DNA from: an uncultured bacterium
GTDB lineage: Bacteria; Actinomycetota; Coriobacteriia; Coriobacteriales; Coriobacteriaceae
Length of the DNA: 6,640 nucleotides
NCBI GenBank assembly: GCA_905215095.1
Contig: CAJMOL010000085.1
Coordinates: forward strand, 1-6,640
Direction: 5' to 3'
In this document: positions 1 through 5,795 of the stretch, piece by piece
Layout of the letters: each line of letters opens with the position of its first letter
Position numbering within the stretch: position 1 is the stretch's first letter
Notes under the pieces: generated by a model
What the model saw: only the letters and a program-made list of their open reading frames with translations
Databases searched by the model: none
What the model was told of the DNA's origin: nothing
Position numbers and translations under genes: made by a program

Positions 1-1831
1 CGCTGCCGCGGCCTACGCGCCCGCGAAGCTGGTGCAAGGCCGCCAACCCAAAGCGCTCGCCATTCTCGATGACCATGACGGTGGCGTTGGGCACGTCGAC
101 GCCCACCTCGACGACCGTGGTCGATACGAGCACGTCGATCTCGCCGCGCTTGAAGGCATCGATGACCCGATCCTTCTCCCCCGCCGGCATGCGGCCGTGA
201 AGACGCTCGATGGAAAGCCCCGGTAATGCCAGACGAAGGCGTTCGAGCTCGGTCGCCGTGTCATGCAACGGCACGGGCACGGTCACGCGGCCTTCGTCGT
301 CGCGAGCGATGCCGGGTACGTCTTCGAGCTCATCGGCCGAATCGCTCGGCTCCACGAGCGGACAGATCACGTAGGCTTGCTGCCCCTTTTCGTGCGCCTC
401 GCGAATGGCGCCATAGGCCAGGTCGCGACTCGACTCGGTGAGGACGCGCGTCGTCACGCCGGCACCCGGAACGGGACGATGGCGGATGATGCTCGTGTCC
501 AGGTCGCCGTACACCGAAAGCGCCAGCGTGCGAGGGATCGGCGTGGCAGTCATGACCAGCAAGTCGGCACCCGGGCCTTTTGCGCGCAGGGCGTTACGCT
601 GACCCACGCCAAAGCGGTGCTGCTCGTCGATCACCACAAGCGACAAATGCTTGAACGTGACGTTCTCCGAAAGCACCGCATGGGTACCAAAGAGCACGTC
701 GAGCTCGCCAGACTGGAGCCGAGCATGAATCTGTTCACGCTCGGCCGCCGGCGTGGCGCCCGTAAGGAGCGCCCAGGTCATACCAGCCTGCGAGAGCAGA
801 GGGCCGGTCTTATCGGCATATTGACGCGCCAGCACGCCCGTGGGCGCCATGACGCACGCCTGGGTGCCGCTATCGGCCGCAACCGCCAACGCGCAGGCGG
901 CAACGGCGGTCTTACCGGTACCGACGTCACCCAGCAGCAGACGGTTCATCACACGACCGCCATCGCACATGTCATGCAGGATGTCTTGAAATGCAGCCTC
1001 CTGCTCATCGCTCAGCGAAAACGGCAGGGCCTGTTTAAGCGCAGCAAAATGTTCGCCCGCGGCATGCGCATAAGGCACTACGTCGACCATACCGCCATCG
1101 TTACGCAGACGCAGCGCGAGCTGCAGGCAGAGACACTCCTCGTAGGCAAGACGCCGGCGTGCGATGTCGCGCTCGGCCATGCTCGAGGGAAAGTGGATCG
1201 AGCGCAGCGCGCGGGCATTGCTCATGAGCTTCCGCTTTGCGCGCAGCGGCGCGGGAATGGGATCGAACGGATTGGCGACCACTTCGAGCGCACCGCTCAC
1301 GATACGGCGCATCCATGCCTGACTCACGCCGTCACTTACGTAGTGGACCGGCAAAATGGTACCCGCGGCGCGCCCGTCCTCGAGCTTTTCAAAGTGGGGC
1401 GAGGCCATCTGCTTAAAACCGTAGGCAAACTCGACCTTGCCCATCACGGCCAGGCGGTCGCCCTGCTTAAGCTGTTGGGCAATCCAAGGCTGACGGAAAA
1501 AGGCGACTTGCAGCACGCCCGTCTCGTCCACGAGCGAGACCTCAGTCACCTGCATACGCGGACGGGGCTGCTTTTGGACAATACGATCGACCGTGGCGAT
1601 GATGGTGCACACGGTACCGATGGGCGCCATCTCGATGGACCACGAGCGAGTAAAGTCCAGGTAGCGATGAGGAATATGGAGAAGGAGGTCCCCCACCGTC
1701 CGAATTCCCAGACGGCGAAGGGCCTCCTCACGTTTACCCGAAACATATTTGAGTCGCGCGATGTCCTCGTCGAGCGCATTGCTCTGGGCAAAACGCTCCG
1801 AGACGCGCGGCACGGAGCACAGCTCGGACAT
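1..1831 (-). CDS. recG: RecG ATP-dependent DNA helicase, 3' end cut off by the window edge
   Basis: RecG is a superfamily 2 helicase that remodels stalled replication forks and branch-migrates Holliday junctions. The minus-strand frame reads without a stop from an ATG at 1831 to the window edge, giving 610 residues. An N-terminal wedge/OB-fold region spans about residues 45-150 (IPHRYLDF near 53-60). The helicase core shows Walker A GDVGTGKT (301-308), the DEQH box (402-405) followed by RFGVGQR, motif III TATPIPRTLA (428-437), LHGRM (544-548), the motif V region STTVVEVGVDVPNA, and motif VI QLRGRVGRG (601-609). Family members are usually about 680-730 residues, so roughly 70-120 residues (the RecG C-terminal domain) lie outside. 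The ATG sits 9 bases after the upstream fakA stop and has only a weak GAGTAGG-like ribosome binding site overlapping that stop, which suggests translational coupling. An extra loop at about residues 498-522 looks longer than in typical RecG. Identification is firm. Confidence 0.96.
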   Translation of the reverse strand, partial: MSELCSVPRVSERFAQSNALDEDIARLKYVSGKREEALRRLGIRTVGDLLLHIPHRYLDFTRSWSIEMAPIGTVCTIIATVDRIVQKQPRPRMQVTEVSLVDETGVLQVAFFRQPWIAQQLKQGDRLAVMGKVEFAYGFKQMASPHFEKLEDGRAAGTILPVHYVSDGVSQAWMRRIVSGALEVVANPFDPIPAPLRAKRKLMSNARALRSIHFPSSMAERDIARRRLAYEECLCLQLALRLRNDGGMVDVVPYAHAAGEHFAALKQALPFSLSDEQEAAFQDILHDMCDGGRVMNRLLLGDVGTGKTAVAACALAVAADSGTQACVMAPTGVLARQYADKTGPLLSQAGMTWALLTGATPAAEREQIHARLQSGELDVLFGTHAVLSENVTFKHLSLVVIDEQHRFGVGQRNALRAKGPGADLLVMTATPIPRTLALSVYGDLDTSIIRHRPVPGAGVTTRVLTESSRDLAYGAIREAHEKGQQAYVICPLVEPSDSADELEDVPGIARDDEGRVTVPVPLHDTATELERLRLALPGLSIERLHGRMPAGEKDRVIDAFKRGEIDVLVSTTVVEVGVDVPNATVMVIENGERFGLAALHQLRGRVGRGS

Positions 1832-1840
1832 GGGCAGAGC

Positions 1841-3502
1841 CTACTCGATCGAGAAGATCACGGGATAGAGCGGCTGCTCGCCACGATGGGCATCAATCTC
1901 CAGATCGGGCTGAGCCTCCTCGATAGCGTCGACGATCTCCTGGAAGGCCTCGTCGGACAGCTCCTCGCCGGCCAGAATCGTCAACGCGTCGCCCTCCTCT
2001 TCCTCCTGCATACGGTTGATGCAGTCGAGCGTGACCTGCTTCACGTCGGAGCCGACCACGTCGATGGAACCGGCGATGATGCCCATAACGTCACCGGAGT
2101 GAATCGGCGAGCCGTCGGAGGCGCTGGAGTCGCGCACGGCGCGGGTGACCTCGCCATCGCGGACCTCGCTGATGGCGTCGACCATAGCGGCGACGGCGTC
2201 CTCGAGCTCGGAATCGGGCAGGACCGCGAACAGCGCGGAGAACGCCTGCGGGACGGTCTTGGTGGGAACGACGGCGACCTTCTTGTCGGTGCAGGCGGAG
2301 GCAGCGGCCTCGGCAGCCATGCGGATGTTGCCGTTATTGGGCAGGATGATGACCGAGGTCGCGTTGACCTGGTCCACTGCGCCCAGCAGGTCGGCAGTCG
2401 AGGGGTTCATGGTCTGGCCACCCGACACGATCACATCGACGCCGAGGGACTTGAGGATGTCGGCCTCACCAGAGCCAGCCGCAACGGCGACAAAGCCCAG
2501 GGCCTTCGCGGGCTCGGCGGCCTTCTCCTGGTCCTCGTGGATCTTGGCGGTACGGTCGTGGGCCTCCATCTCCATGTTGTGGATAAAGACCTCATAGATC
2601 TGACCGAGCTGCAGCATGTGCTCGAGCACCAGGTTGGGGGTGTTGGAGTGCACGTGGATCTTGTAGTCGGGATAGGCACCAACGAGCAGCTCACAGTCGC
2701 CCATGGAGCCCAGGAACTTCAGGCACTCGTCCTCGTCAAACGGGGCGTCGGCCTTAAAGAGGAACTCGTTGCAATAGCGGAACTCCGAGCCCTCCCAGTC
2801 GTCGTTGGCCTCGATTTCAACGCGATCGAGGGCGGCGTCGCGGGCAGAGCCGGCGGAATCAAACGTAGCGGAGAAATCCTCGACAACGGTGCTGCGGCCA
2901 AGAGCGGCGGCAACAAAGTTCTCCAAGAAGATGGCAAAGCCAAAGGCGCCGGAGTCGACCACGCCGTTCTCCTTGAGGACGGGCAGCAGGTCGGGCGTGC
3001 GGGCGACGGACTGGTAAGCCTCGACGACGATGGCGTCGAGAGCATCCTCGGCAGAGAACTTCTTCTTCTCGCACTCGTCTGCCTTGGTCGAGACATCGCG
3101 CAGCACCGTGAGGATCGTGCCCTCGATAGGCTTACGAACAGCCTGGAAGGCGACCTTGACGGCACGGCGGAAGGCGAAGGCGATATTGGCGGACGTAATG
3201 GGCTCATCGGCAGAGACAAGGCCCTCGGCCACGCCACGCAGAATCTGCGAGGTGATGACACCGGAGTTGCCGCGGGCGCCCATCAGGGAACCGTGGGTGA
3301 TGGCGCCAGCAATGGCCTCCATGTCGGCATCGGCGGGAAGGGCGGAAAGCTCCTTGGTCACCGAGGCGAGCGTGAGCGACATGTTGGTGCCGGTGTCACC
3401 GTCGGGTACGGGGAAGACGTTGAGCTTGTTGATCTCCTCGGCCTTTTCGGAAACGGCAGCCGCAGCGATCGGAAAACAGGTGCGAATGGTCTTTGCAATC
3501 AT
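1841..3502 (-). CDS. fakA: FakA/YloV-like fatty acid kinase (DAK2 domain plus DegV-like C-terminal domain)
   Basis: The product is 553 residues, the usual size for the DAK2-domain kinase family (FakA, YloV). In Staphylococcus aureus FakA phosphorylates fatty acids bound to a FakB (DegV) carrier, feeding them into phospholipid synthesis; that function is transferred by family here. The DhaL/DAK2 nucleotide and metal site is visible at residues 28-44 (LNVFPVPDGDTGTNMSLT, with Asp34 and Asp36), followed by GARGNSGVITSQILRG (75-90), GTILTVLRD (128-136) and VVDSGAFGF (181-189). The middle domain has YCNEFLFK (243-250) and KIHVHSNTP (281-289). The C-terminal domain contains SGGQTMNPST (360-369) and LPNNGNIRMAA (387-397), and the protein ends PVIFSIE, as is typical. 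The ATG is the only plausible start; a GGAG at 3515-3518 lies 12 bases ahead, longer than ideal. It sits 27 bases after asp23 and 9 bases before recG, so the three are probably one operon. No fakB gene is in the window. Confidence 0.93.
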   Translation of the reverse strand: MIAKTIRTCFPIAAAAVSEKAEEINKLNVFPVPDGDTGTNMSLTLASVTKELSALPADADMEAIAGAITHGSLMGARGNSGVITSQILRGVAEGLVSADEPITSANIAFAFRRAVKVAFQAVRKPIEGTILTVLRDVSTKADECEKKKFSAEDALDAIVVEAYQSVARTPDLLPVLKENGVVDSGAFGFAIFLENFVAAALGRSTVVEDFSATFDSAGSARDAALDRVEIEANDDWEGSEFRYCNEFLFKADAPFDEDECLKFLGSMGDCELLVGAYPDYKIHVHSNTPNLVLEHMLQLGQIYEVFIHNMEMEAHDRTAKIHEDQEKAAEPAKALGFVAVAAGSGEADILKSLGVDVIVSGGQTMNPSTADLLGAVDQVNATSVIILPNNGNIRMAAEAAASACTDKKVAVVPTKTVPQAFSALFAVLPDSELEDAVAAMVDAISEVRDGEVTRAVRDSSASDGSPIHSGDVMGIIAGSIDVVGSDVKQVTLDCINRMQEEEEGDALTILAGEELSDEAFQEIVDAIEEAQPDLEIDAHRGEQPLYPVIFSIE

Positions 3503-3529
3503 GAGTGGTGAAATCTCCGTATTCGGATG

Positions 3530-3886
3530 CTAGTTCAGACGGCTCTTGAGCGCGTCGATGTGAATGCCGATCTTAAGGCTGGCGGGATCGATTTGGGCGA
3601 TCTCCTGCAGGGTGAAGGCGACGGAGCTCGAAAGATTGTGGCAGACGGACTTCATGTTGACGCCGTTCTCGAGCACGACGTGAAGGTCGACCGTGAGGCC
3701 GTTCTCGTCGGCGGAAACAAGTACGCCCTTGCGGAGGCGCTGGCCGGCAAGCAGGCGCACGCTCTCGGCGCCCTGCAGCTGTTCGGCCATACCGACGACG
3801 CCGTAGCACGTCATCGCGGCATAACCGGCAATATCGGCAATAACGTCGTTCGAGACGCTCAGGCTGCCGTTAATGGTCTCAGACAC
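3530..3886 (-). CDS. Asp23/Gls24 family (YloU-like) envelope stress protein
   Basis: A 118-residue protein of the Asp23/Gls24 (DUF322) family. Relatives are abundant small proteins linked to alkaline or cell-envelope stress; in S. aureus Asp23 is membrane-associated through a partner. The biochemical role is not well defined. Family features seen are GSLSVSNDVIADIAGYAA (residues 7-24), the GVVGM that follows (29-33), and a second half with VDLHVVLENGVNMKSV (66-81), then a helix and KIGIHIDAL (105-113). There is no signal peptide or membrane segment. I chose the GTG at 3886 because an AAAAGGAG ribosome binding site (3893-3900) sits 6 bases before it and because the family motif begins right after. 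An upstream ATG at 3937 would add 17 residues unlike the family and would place the ribosome binding site inside the gene. It is the first gene of the asp23-fakA-recG cluster; a YloU-YloV pair is also common in Firmicutes, implying a functional link to the kinase that remains inference. Confidence 0.9.
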   Translation of the reverse strand: MSETINGSLSVSNDVIADIAGYAAMTCYGVVGMAEQLQGAESVRLLAGQRLRKGVLVSADENGLTVDLHVVLENGVNMKSVCHNLSSSVAFTLQEIAQIDPASLKIGIHIDALKSRLN

Positions 3887-3892
3887 AAGAAT

Positions 3893-3900
3893 CTCCTTTT
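3893..3900 (-). promoter_or_regulatory. Ribosome binding site deciding the asp23 GTG start
   Basis: AAAAGGAG on the minus strand, 6 bases upstream of the GTG at 3886. It is a strong Shine-Dalgarno match and rules in the GTG over the longer ATG frame starting at 3937. Confidence 0.85.
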
Positions 3901-3902
3901 CT

Positions 3903-3919
3903 TGGTGCTCGCGGCACCA
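3903..3919 (-). promoter_or_regulatory. Small hairpin in the asp23 leader
   Basis: On the minus strand the bases read TGGTGC, a 5-base loop CGCGA, then GCACCA: a perfect 6-bp stem. It ends 2 bases before the asp23 ribosome binding site. It could affect ribosome access or message stability, but no regulatory role is shown. It has no run of T after it, so it is not an intrinsic terminator. Confidence 0.45.
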
Positions 3920-3943
3920 TGTCGTGGGAGCAATCATTCCAAC

Positions 3944-3949
3944 ATTTTA
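3944..3949 (-). promoter_or_regulatory. Possible -10 element of the asp23-fakA-recG promoter
   Basis: TAAAAT on the minus strand matches the -10 consensus at five of six positions and would start transcription about 50 bases before the asp23 GTG. No convincing -35 lies 16-18 bases upstream. A promoter is expected in this gap because the tRNA unit upstream ends in an intrinsic terminator, so this is the best candidate rather than a firm call. Confidence 0.35.
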
Positions 3950-4045
3950 CAACGAGCGCGCCATGTTGAGGTGGCGGGGTTCGCGATTACATCCTCGACA
4001 CGAAATGTTGATACGGTAACGTTCGCCACCGGCGATCGCGGCATG

Positions 4046-4075
4046 AAAAAACCCGCCGCATAAGCGACGGGTTTT
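4046..4075 (-). terminator. Intrinsic terminator of the tRNA-Asn unit
   Basis: On the minus strand CCCGTCGC, loop TTAT and GCGGCGGG form an 8-bp stem (one G-T pair) followed at once by six T. It starts 10 bases after the tRNA CCA end. The plus-strand reading also has the hairpin followed by TTTT, so it could act weakly in both directions, but no plus-strand gene ends here. Confidence 0.88.
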
Positions 4076-4081
4076 ACAACC

Positions 4082-4156
4082 TGGCTCCCCGGGTAGGACT
4101 CGAACCTACAACAGCGCGGTTAACAGCCGCGTGCTCTACCATTGAGCTACCGAGGA
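4082..4156 (-). tRNA. tRNA-Asn (anticodon GTT), CCA encoded
   Basis: A 75-base cloverleaf on the minus strand. The acceptor stem is TCCTCGG paired with CCGGGGA (one T-G pair), the D arm is GCTC...GAGC, the anticodon stem is CGCGG/CCGCG with loop CTGTTAA giving anticodon GTT, and the T arm is GTAGG-TTCGAGT-CCTAC. The discriminator base is G and CCA is encoded at 4084-4082. It decodes asparagine AAC and AAU codons. It has its own promoter and terminator, so it is a single-gene unit. No integrated element is attached to its 3' end. Confidence 0.97.
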
Positions 4157-4186
4157 ATAGGTGCGTGCTCTCAAGCAACGAAGTTT

Positions 4187-4214
4187 ATTATACGGACGAT
4201 TGGACGAAGGGCAA
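4187..4214 (-). promoter_or_regulatory. Housekeeping promoter of tRNA-Asn
   Basis: Minus-strand TTGCCC (4214-4209), a 16-base spacer and a perfect TATAAT (4192-4187). The expected start is near 4180, about 24 bases before the mature tRNA. The strong -10 fits recognition by the RpoD sigma factor encoded just upstream. Confidence 0.82.
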
Positions 4215-4236
4215 GAACTTTTTTAAGAAATTTTCC
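4215..4236 (-). promoter_or_regulatory. AT-rich UP-like element ahead of the tRNA-Asn promoter
   Basis: A tract of A and T runs (AAAATTTCTTAAAAAAG on the minus strand) directly abuts the -35. In this GC-rich background it stands out and sits where the alpha-subunit C-terminal domain contacts UP elements of strong rRNA and tRNA promoters. The function is inferred from position and composition only. Confidence 0.5.
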
Positions 4237-4240
4237 GACC

Positions 4241-4296
4241 TAGTCATTGGGGACGTTCTTAAACGACCAGTCATTCAAGAACGTCCCCAATGACTA
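4241..4296. repeat. Perfect 20-bp inverted repeat, REP/MITE-like element
   Basis: The arms 4241-4260 and 4277-4296 are exact reverse complements over 20 bases, with a 16-base loop (4261-4276). The arm core is GTCATTGGGGACGTTCTT. Pairing stops on both sides. There is no T run after either arm, so it is not a standard intrinsic terminator. Flanks show no clear target-site duplication. It lies between the rpoD hairpin and the tRNA-Asn promoter region, away from coding sequence. A GGGGAC/GTCCCC-cored hairpin resembles repeats mobilised by REP-associated tyrosine transposases, but that kinship is inferred and no transposase is in the window. Confidence 0.8.
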
Positions 4297-4300
4297 CATG

Positions 4301-4335
4301 AAAGCGCCCCCAGGCAGATGTGCTTGAGGGCGCTT
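4301..4335 (-). terminator. Probable rpoD transcription terminator
   Basis: Starting 9 bases after the rpoD stop codon, minus-strand AAGCGCCCTCA pairs with TGGGGGCGCTT (11 bp with one T-G pair) around a 12-base loop. The following T tract is short (TTTC counting the stem end), so termination may be partial. The 20-bp inverted repeat lies 4 bases beyond and could back it up or protect the message 3' end. Confidence 0.65.
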
Positions 4336-4344
4336 CTTGCTTGA

Positions 4345-5685
4345 CTAGCTTTCGATGTAGTCCTTGAGCTTGCTGGAACGACTCGGGTGGCGGAGCTTGG
4401 CCAGGGTCTTGGACTCGATCTGGCGGATACGCTCGCGCGTGACGCCAAACTCGCGACCGACTTCCTCGAGCGTGCGGGGATGTCCGTCAACGAGACCAAA
4501 GCGCAGCTCGATAACCTTGCGCTCGCGATCGGCAAGCGAATCGAGCACCTGGGTGAGCTGCTCCTGCAGCATGGAGAAACTGGCGGCATCGGGCGGAACG
4601 ATGGCCTGGGAGTCCTCGATGAAGTCGCCGAGCTGGGAATCCTCTTCCTCGCCGATCGGGGTCTCGAGCGACACGGGCTCCTGCGAAATCTTCTGGATCT
4701 CGCGGACGCGGTCGGCACTCATGTCCATCTCGGCACCGATCTCCTCGGGGGTCGGGTCGCGACCCAGGTCCTGGAGGAGCTGGCGCTGCACGCGGACGAG
4801 CTTGTTGATGGTCTCGACCATGTGCACGGGAATACGGATGGTACGGGCCTGGTCGGCAATGGCGCGCGTAATGGCCTGACGGATCCACCACGTGGCGTAC
4901 GTGGAGAACTTGAAGCCCTTCTGGTAGTCGAACTTCTCGACGGCGCGGATCAGACCGAGGTTGCCCTCCTGGATCAGATCCAGGAACAGCATGCCACGGC
5001 CGACATAGCGCTTGGCGATGGAGACGACCAGACGGAGGTTTGCGCTGATGAGCGCCTGCTTGGCCTCAAGACCAACGTTCTCGATACGTGTAAGACGACG
5101 CATCTCGGCGCGGGTGAGCTCGATCTCGCCTGCATCGGCAGCCTCGAGCTTCTCGGTAGCCTCGAGACCGGCCTCGATCTTCATGGCCAGATCGACCTCT
5201 TCAGATGCGGTCAGCAGGTCGACCTTACCGATCTCCTTGAGGTACATACGAACCGGGTCGCCGGTCAGCATCACCGTGGAGGCATCGATGCCGCGCACGC
5301 GCGAACGCGAACGAGACGTGCGCACGGTACGCTTCTTCTTGCTCTTGGAAGAGCCCATCTCGGCATCGGCCTGGCGGGCCATCTTAAGCTCGTGATCGTC
5401 AAGCGAGCCGGAATCGTGCTCGTCATCGTCGAAATCGTCGGTATCGTTATCGTCATCGTCGACGGCCATCGGGGCGTCGTCGTTTCCGCTCGCGGAGATA
5501 ATCTGGATGCCGCTGTTGCGCAGCGCGGAATACACCGCGTTGAGCTGCTCATCAGAAACATCGATATCCTTCAGGGCGACCTGAATCTCGTCCTCGGTTA
5601 CCGAAGTCCTGTTTGAGCCGTTGCCCATGAGCTTTGCAACGTAGGATTCCAGCCCAGTACCCGTGCTCTCAGTCTTTTTTGGCAC
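4345..5685 (-). CDS. rpoD: RNA polymerase primary sigma factor (sigma-70, RpoD/SigA)
   Basis: This 446-residue protein is the housekeeping sigma factor that directs RNA polymerase to most promoters. A region 1.1-like segment lies at about residues 29-63. An acidic stretch (76-98, rich in Asp) and then a basic stretch (113-131, Lys/Arg/Ser) follow. Region 1.2 starts at [11 protein letters not shown] (143-153). Region 2 spans about 209-280 and includes [36 protein letters not shown] and [13 protein letters not shown]; region 3 spans about 281-365. Region 4 spans about 378-446 with [15 protein letters not shown] and the helix-turn-helix [20 protein letters not shown] (405-424). Full regions 1.1 and 1.2 plus region 4.2 mark it as primary rather than alternative. 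The start codon is GTG, supported by GGGAG 5 bases upstream (5691-5695). It lies 110 bases after dnaG, likely partly co-transcribed with it. Confidence 0.97.
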   Translation of the reverse strand: MPKKTESTGTGLESYVAKLMGNGSNRTSVTEDEIQVALKDIDVSDEQLNAVYSALRNSGIQIISASGNDDAPMAVDDDDNDTDDFDDDEHDSGSLDDHELKMARQADAEMGSSKSKKKRTVRTSRSRSRVRGIDASTVMLTGDPVRMYLKEIGKVDLLTASEEVDLAMKIEAGLEATEKLEAADAGEIELTRAEMRRLTRIENVGLEAKQALISANLRLVVSIAKRYVGRGMLFLDLIQEGNLGLIRAVEKFDYQKGFKFSTYATWWIRQAITRAIADQARTIRIPVHMVETINKLVRVQRQLLQDLGRDPTPEEIGAEMDMSADRVREIQKISQEPVSLETPIGEEEDSQLGDFIEDSQAIVPPDAASFSMLQEQLTQVLDSLADRERKVIELRFGLVDGHPRTLEEVGREFGVTRERIRQIESKTLAKLRHPSRSSKLKDYIES

Positions 5686-5717
5686 AGATTCTCCCTTCGT
5701 AGTCCACAGGACTCAAT

Positions 5718-5726
5718 ACTTTAGCA
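5718..5726 (-). promoter_or_regulatory. Possible extended -10 promoter for rpoD
   Basis: Minus-strand TGCTAAAGT fits the extended -10 pattern TGnTAnnnT and would start transcription near 5711, about 25 bases before the rpoD GTG. No good -35 is visible at the right distance, as extended -10 promoters can tolerate. A weak 5-bp hairpin (5701-5713) lies just downstream. The gap between dnaG and rpoD holds no convincing terminator, so read-through from dnaG is also likely. Confidence 0.35.
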
Positions 5727-5795
5727 CACACGTAGACCTCTATACCCAAAATAAAGACAGGATATAGGCGAGAATACGCTGGTTGACCACAACAT

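Noticed and set aside
263..3511. Stop-free plus-strand frame of 1082 codons
   Set aside because: It is exactly codon-registered antisense to recG and fakA, which share the same frame. Its stops would need TTA, CTA or TCA codons in those genes, and these are rare in GC-rich DNA. It opens just after a TTA codon of recG (224-226) and closes just outside the fakA start. The translation shows no family features.
3887..3937. Longer asp23 product starting at the ATG at 3937
   Set aside because: The extra 17 residues are unlike the family and would overlap the strong ribosome binding site that serves the GTG at 3886.
3527..4063. Plus-strand frame of 178 codons
   Set aside because: It is antisense to asp23 and runs through its promoter region into the tRNA terminator; it has no ribosome binding site or recognisable motif.
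4082..4156. tRNA-Asn as an integration site for a mobile element
   Set aside because: The sequence after the tRNA 3' end is a normal terminator followed by core genes; no integrase or repeated tRNA end is seen.
4241..4296. The inverted repeat as an intrinsic terminator
   Set aside because: Neither strand has a T run directly after the hairpin, and a separate GC-rich hairpin already follows rpoD.
5419..5460. Trinucleotide microsatellite
   Set aside because: The repeat is imperfect and is explained by Asp-rich coding in rpoD; it is noted as part of the acidic tract instead.
4387..5616. Plus-strand frame of 409 codons
   Set aside because: It is the antisense shadow of rpoD, whose sense product is unmistakable.
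5740..5775. Imperfect palindrome between dnaG and rpoD as a terminator
   Set aside because: The match between CCTATATCC and GGGTATAGAGG needs gaps and has no T run after it, so it is too weak to call.
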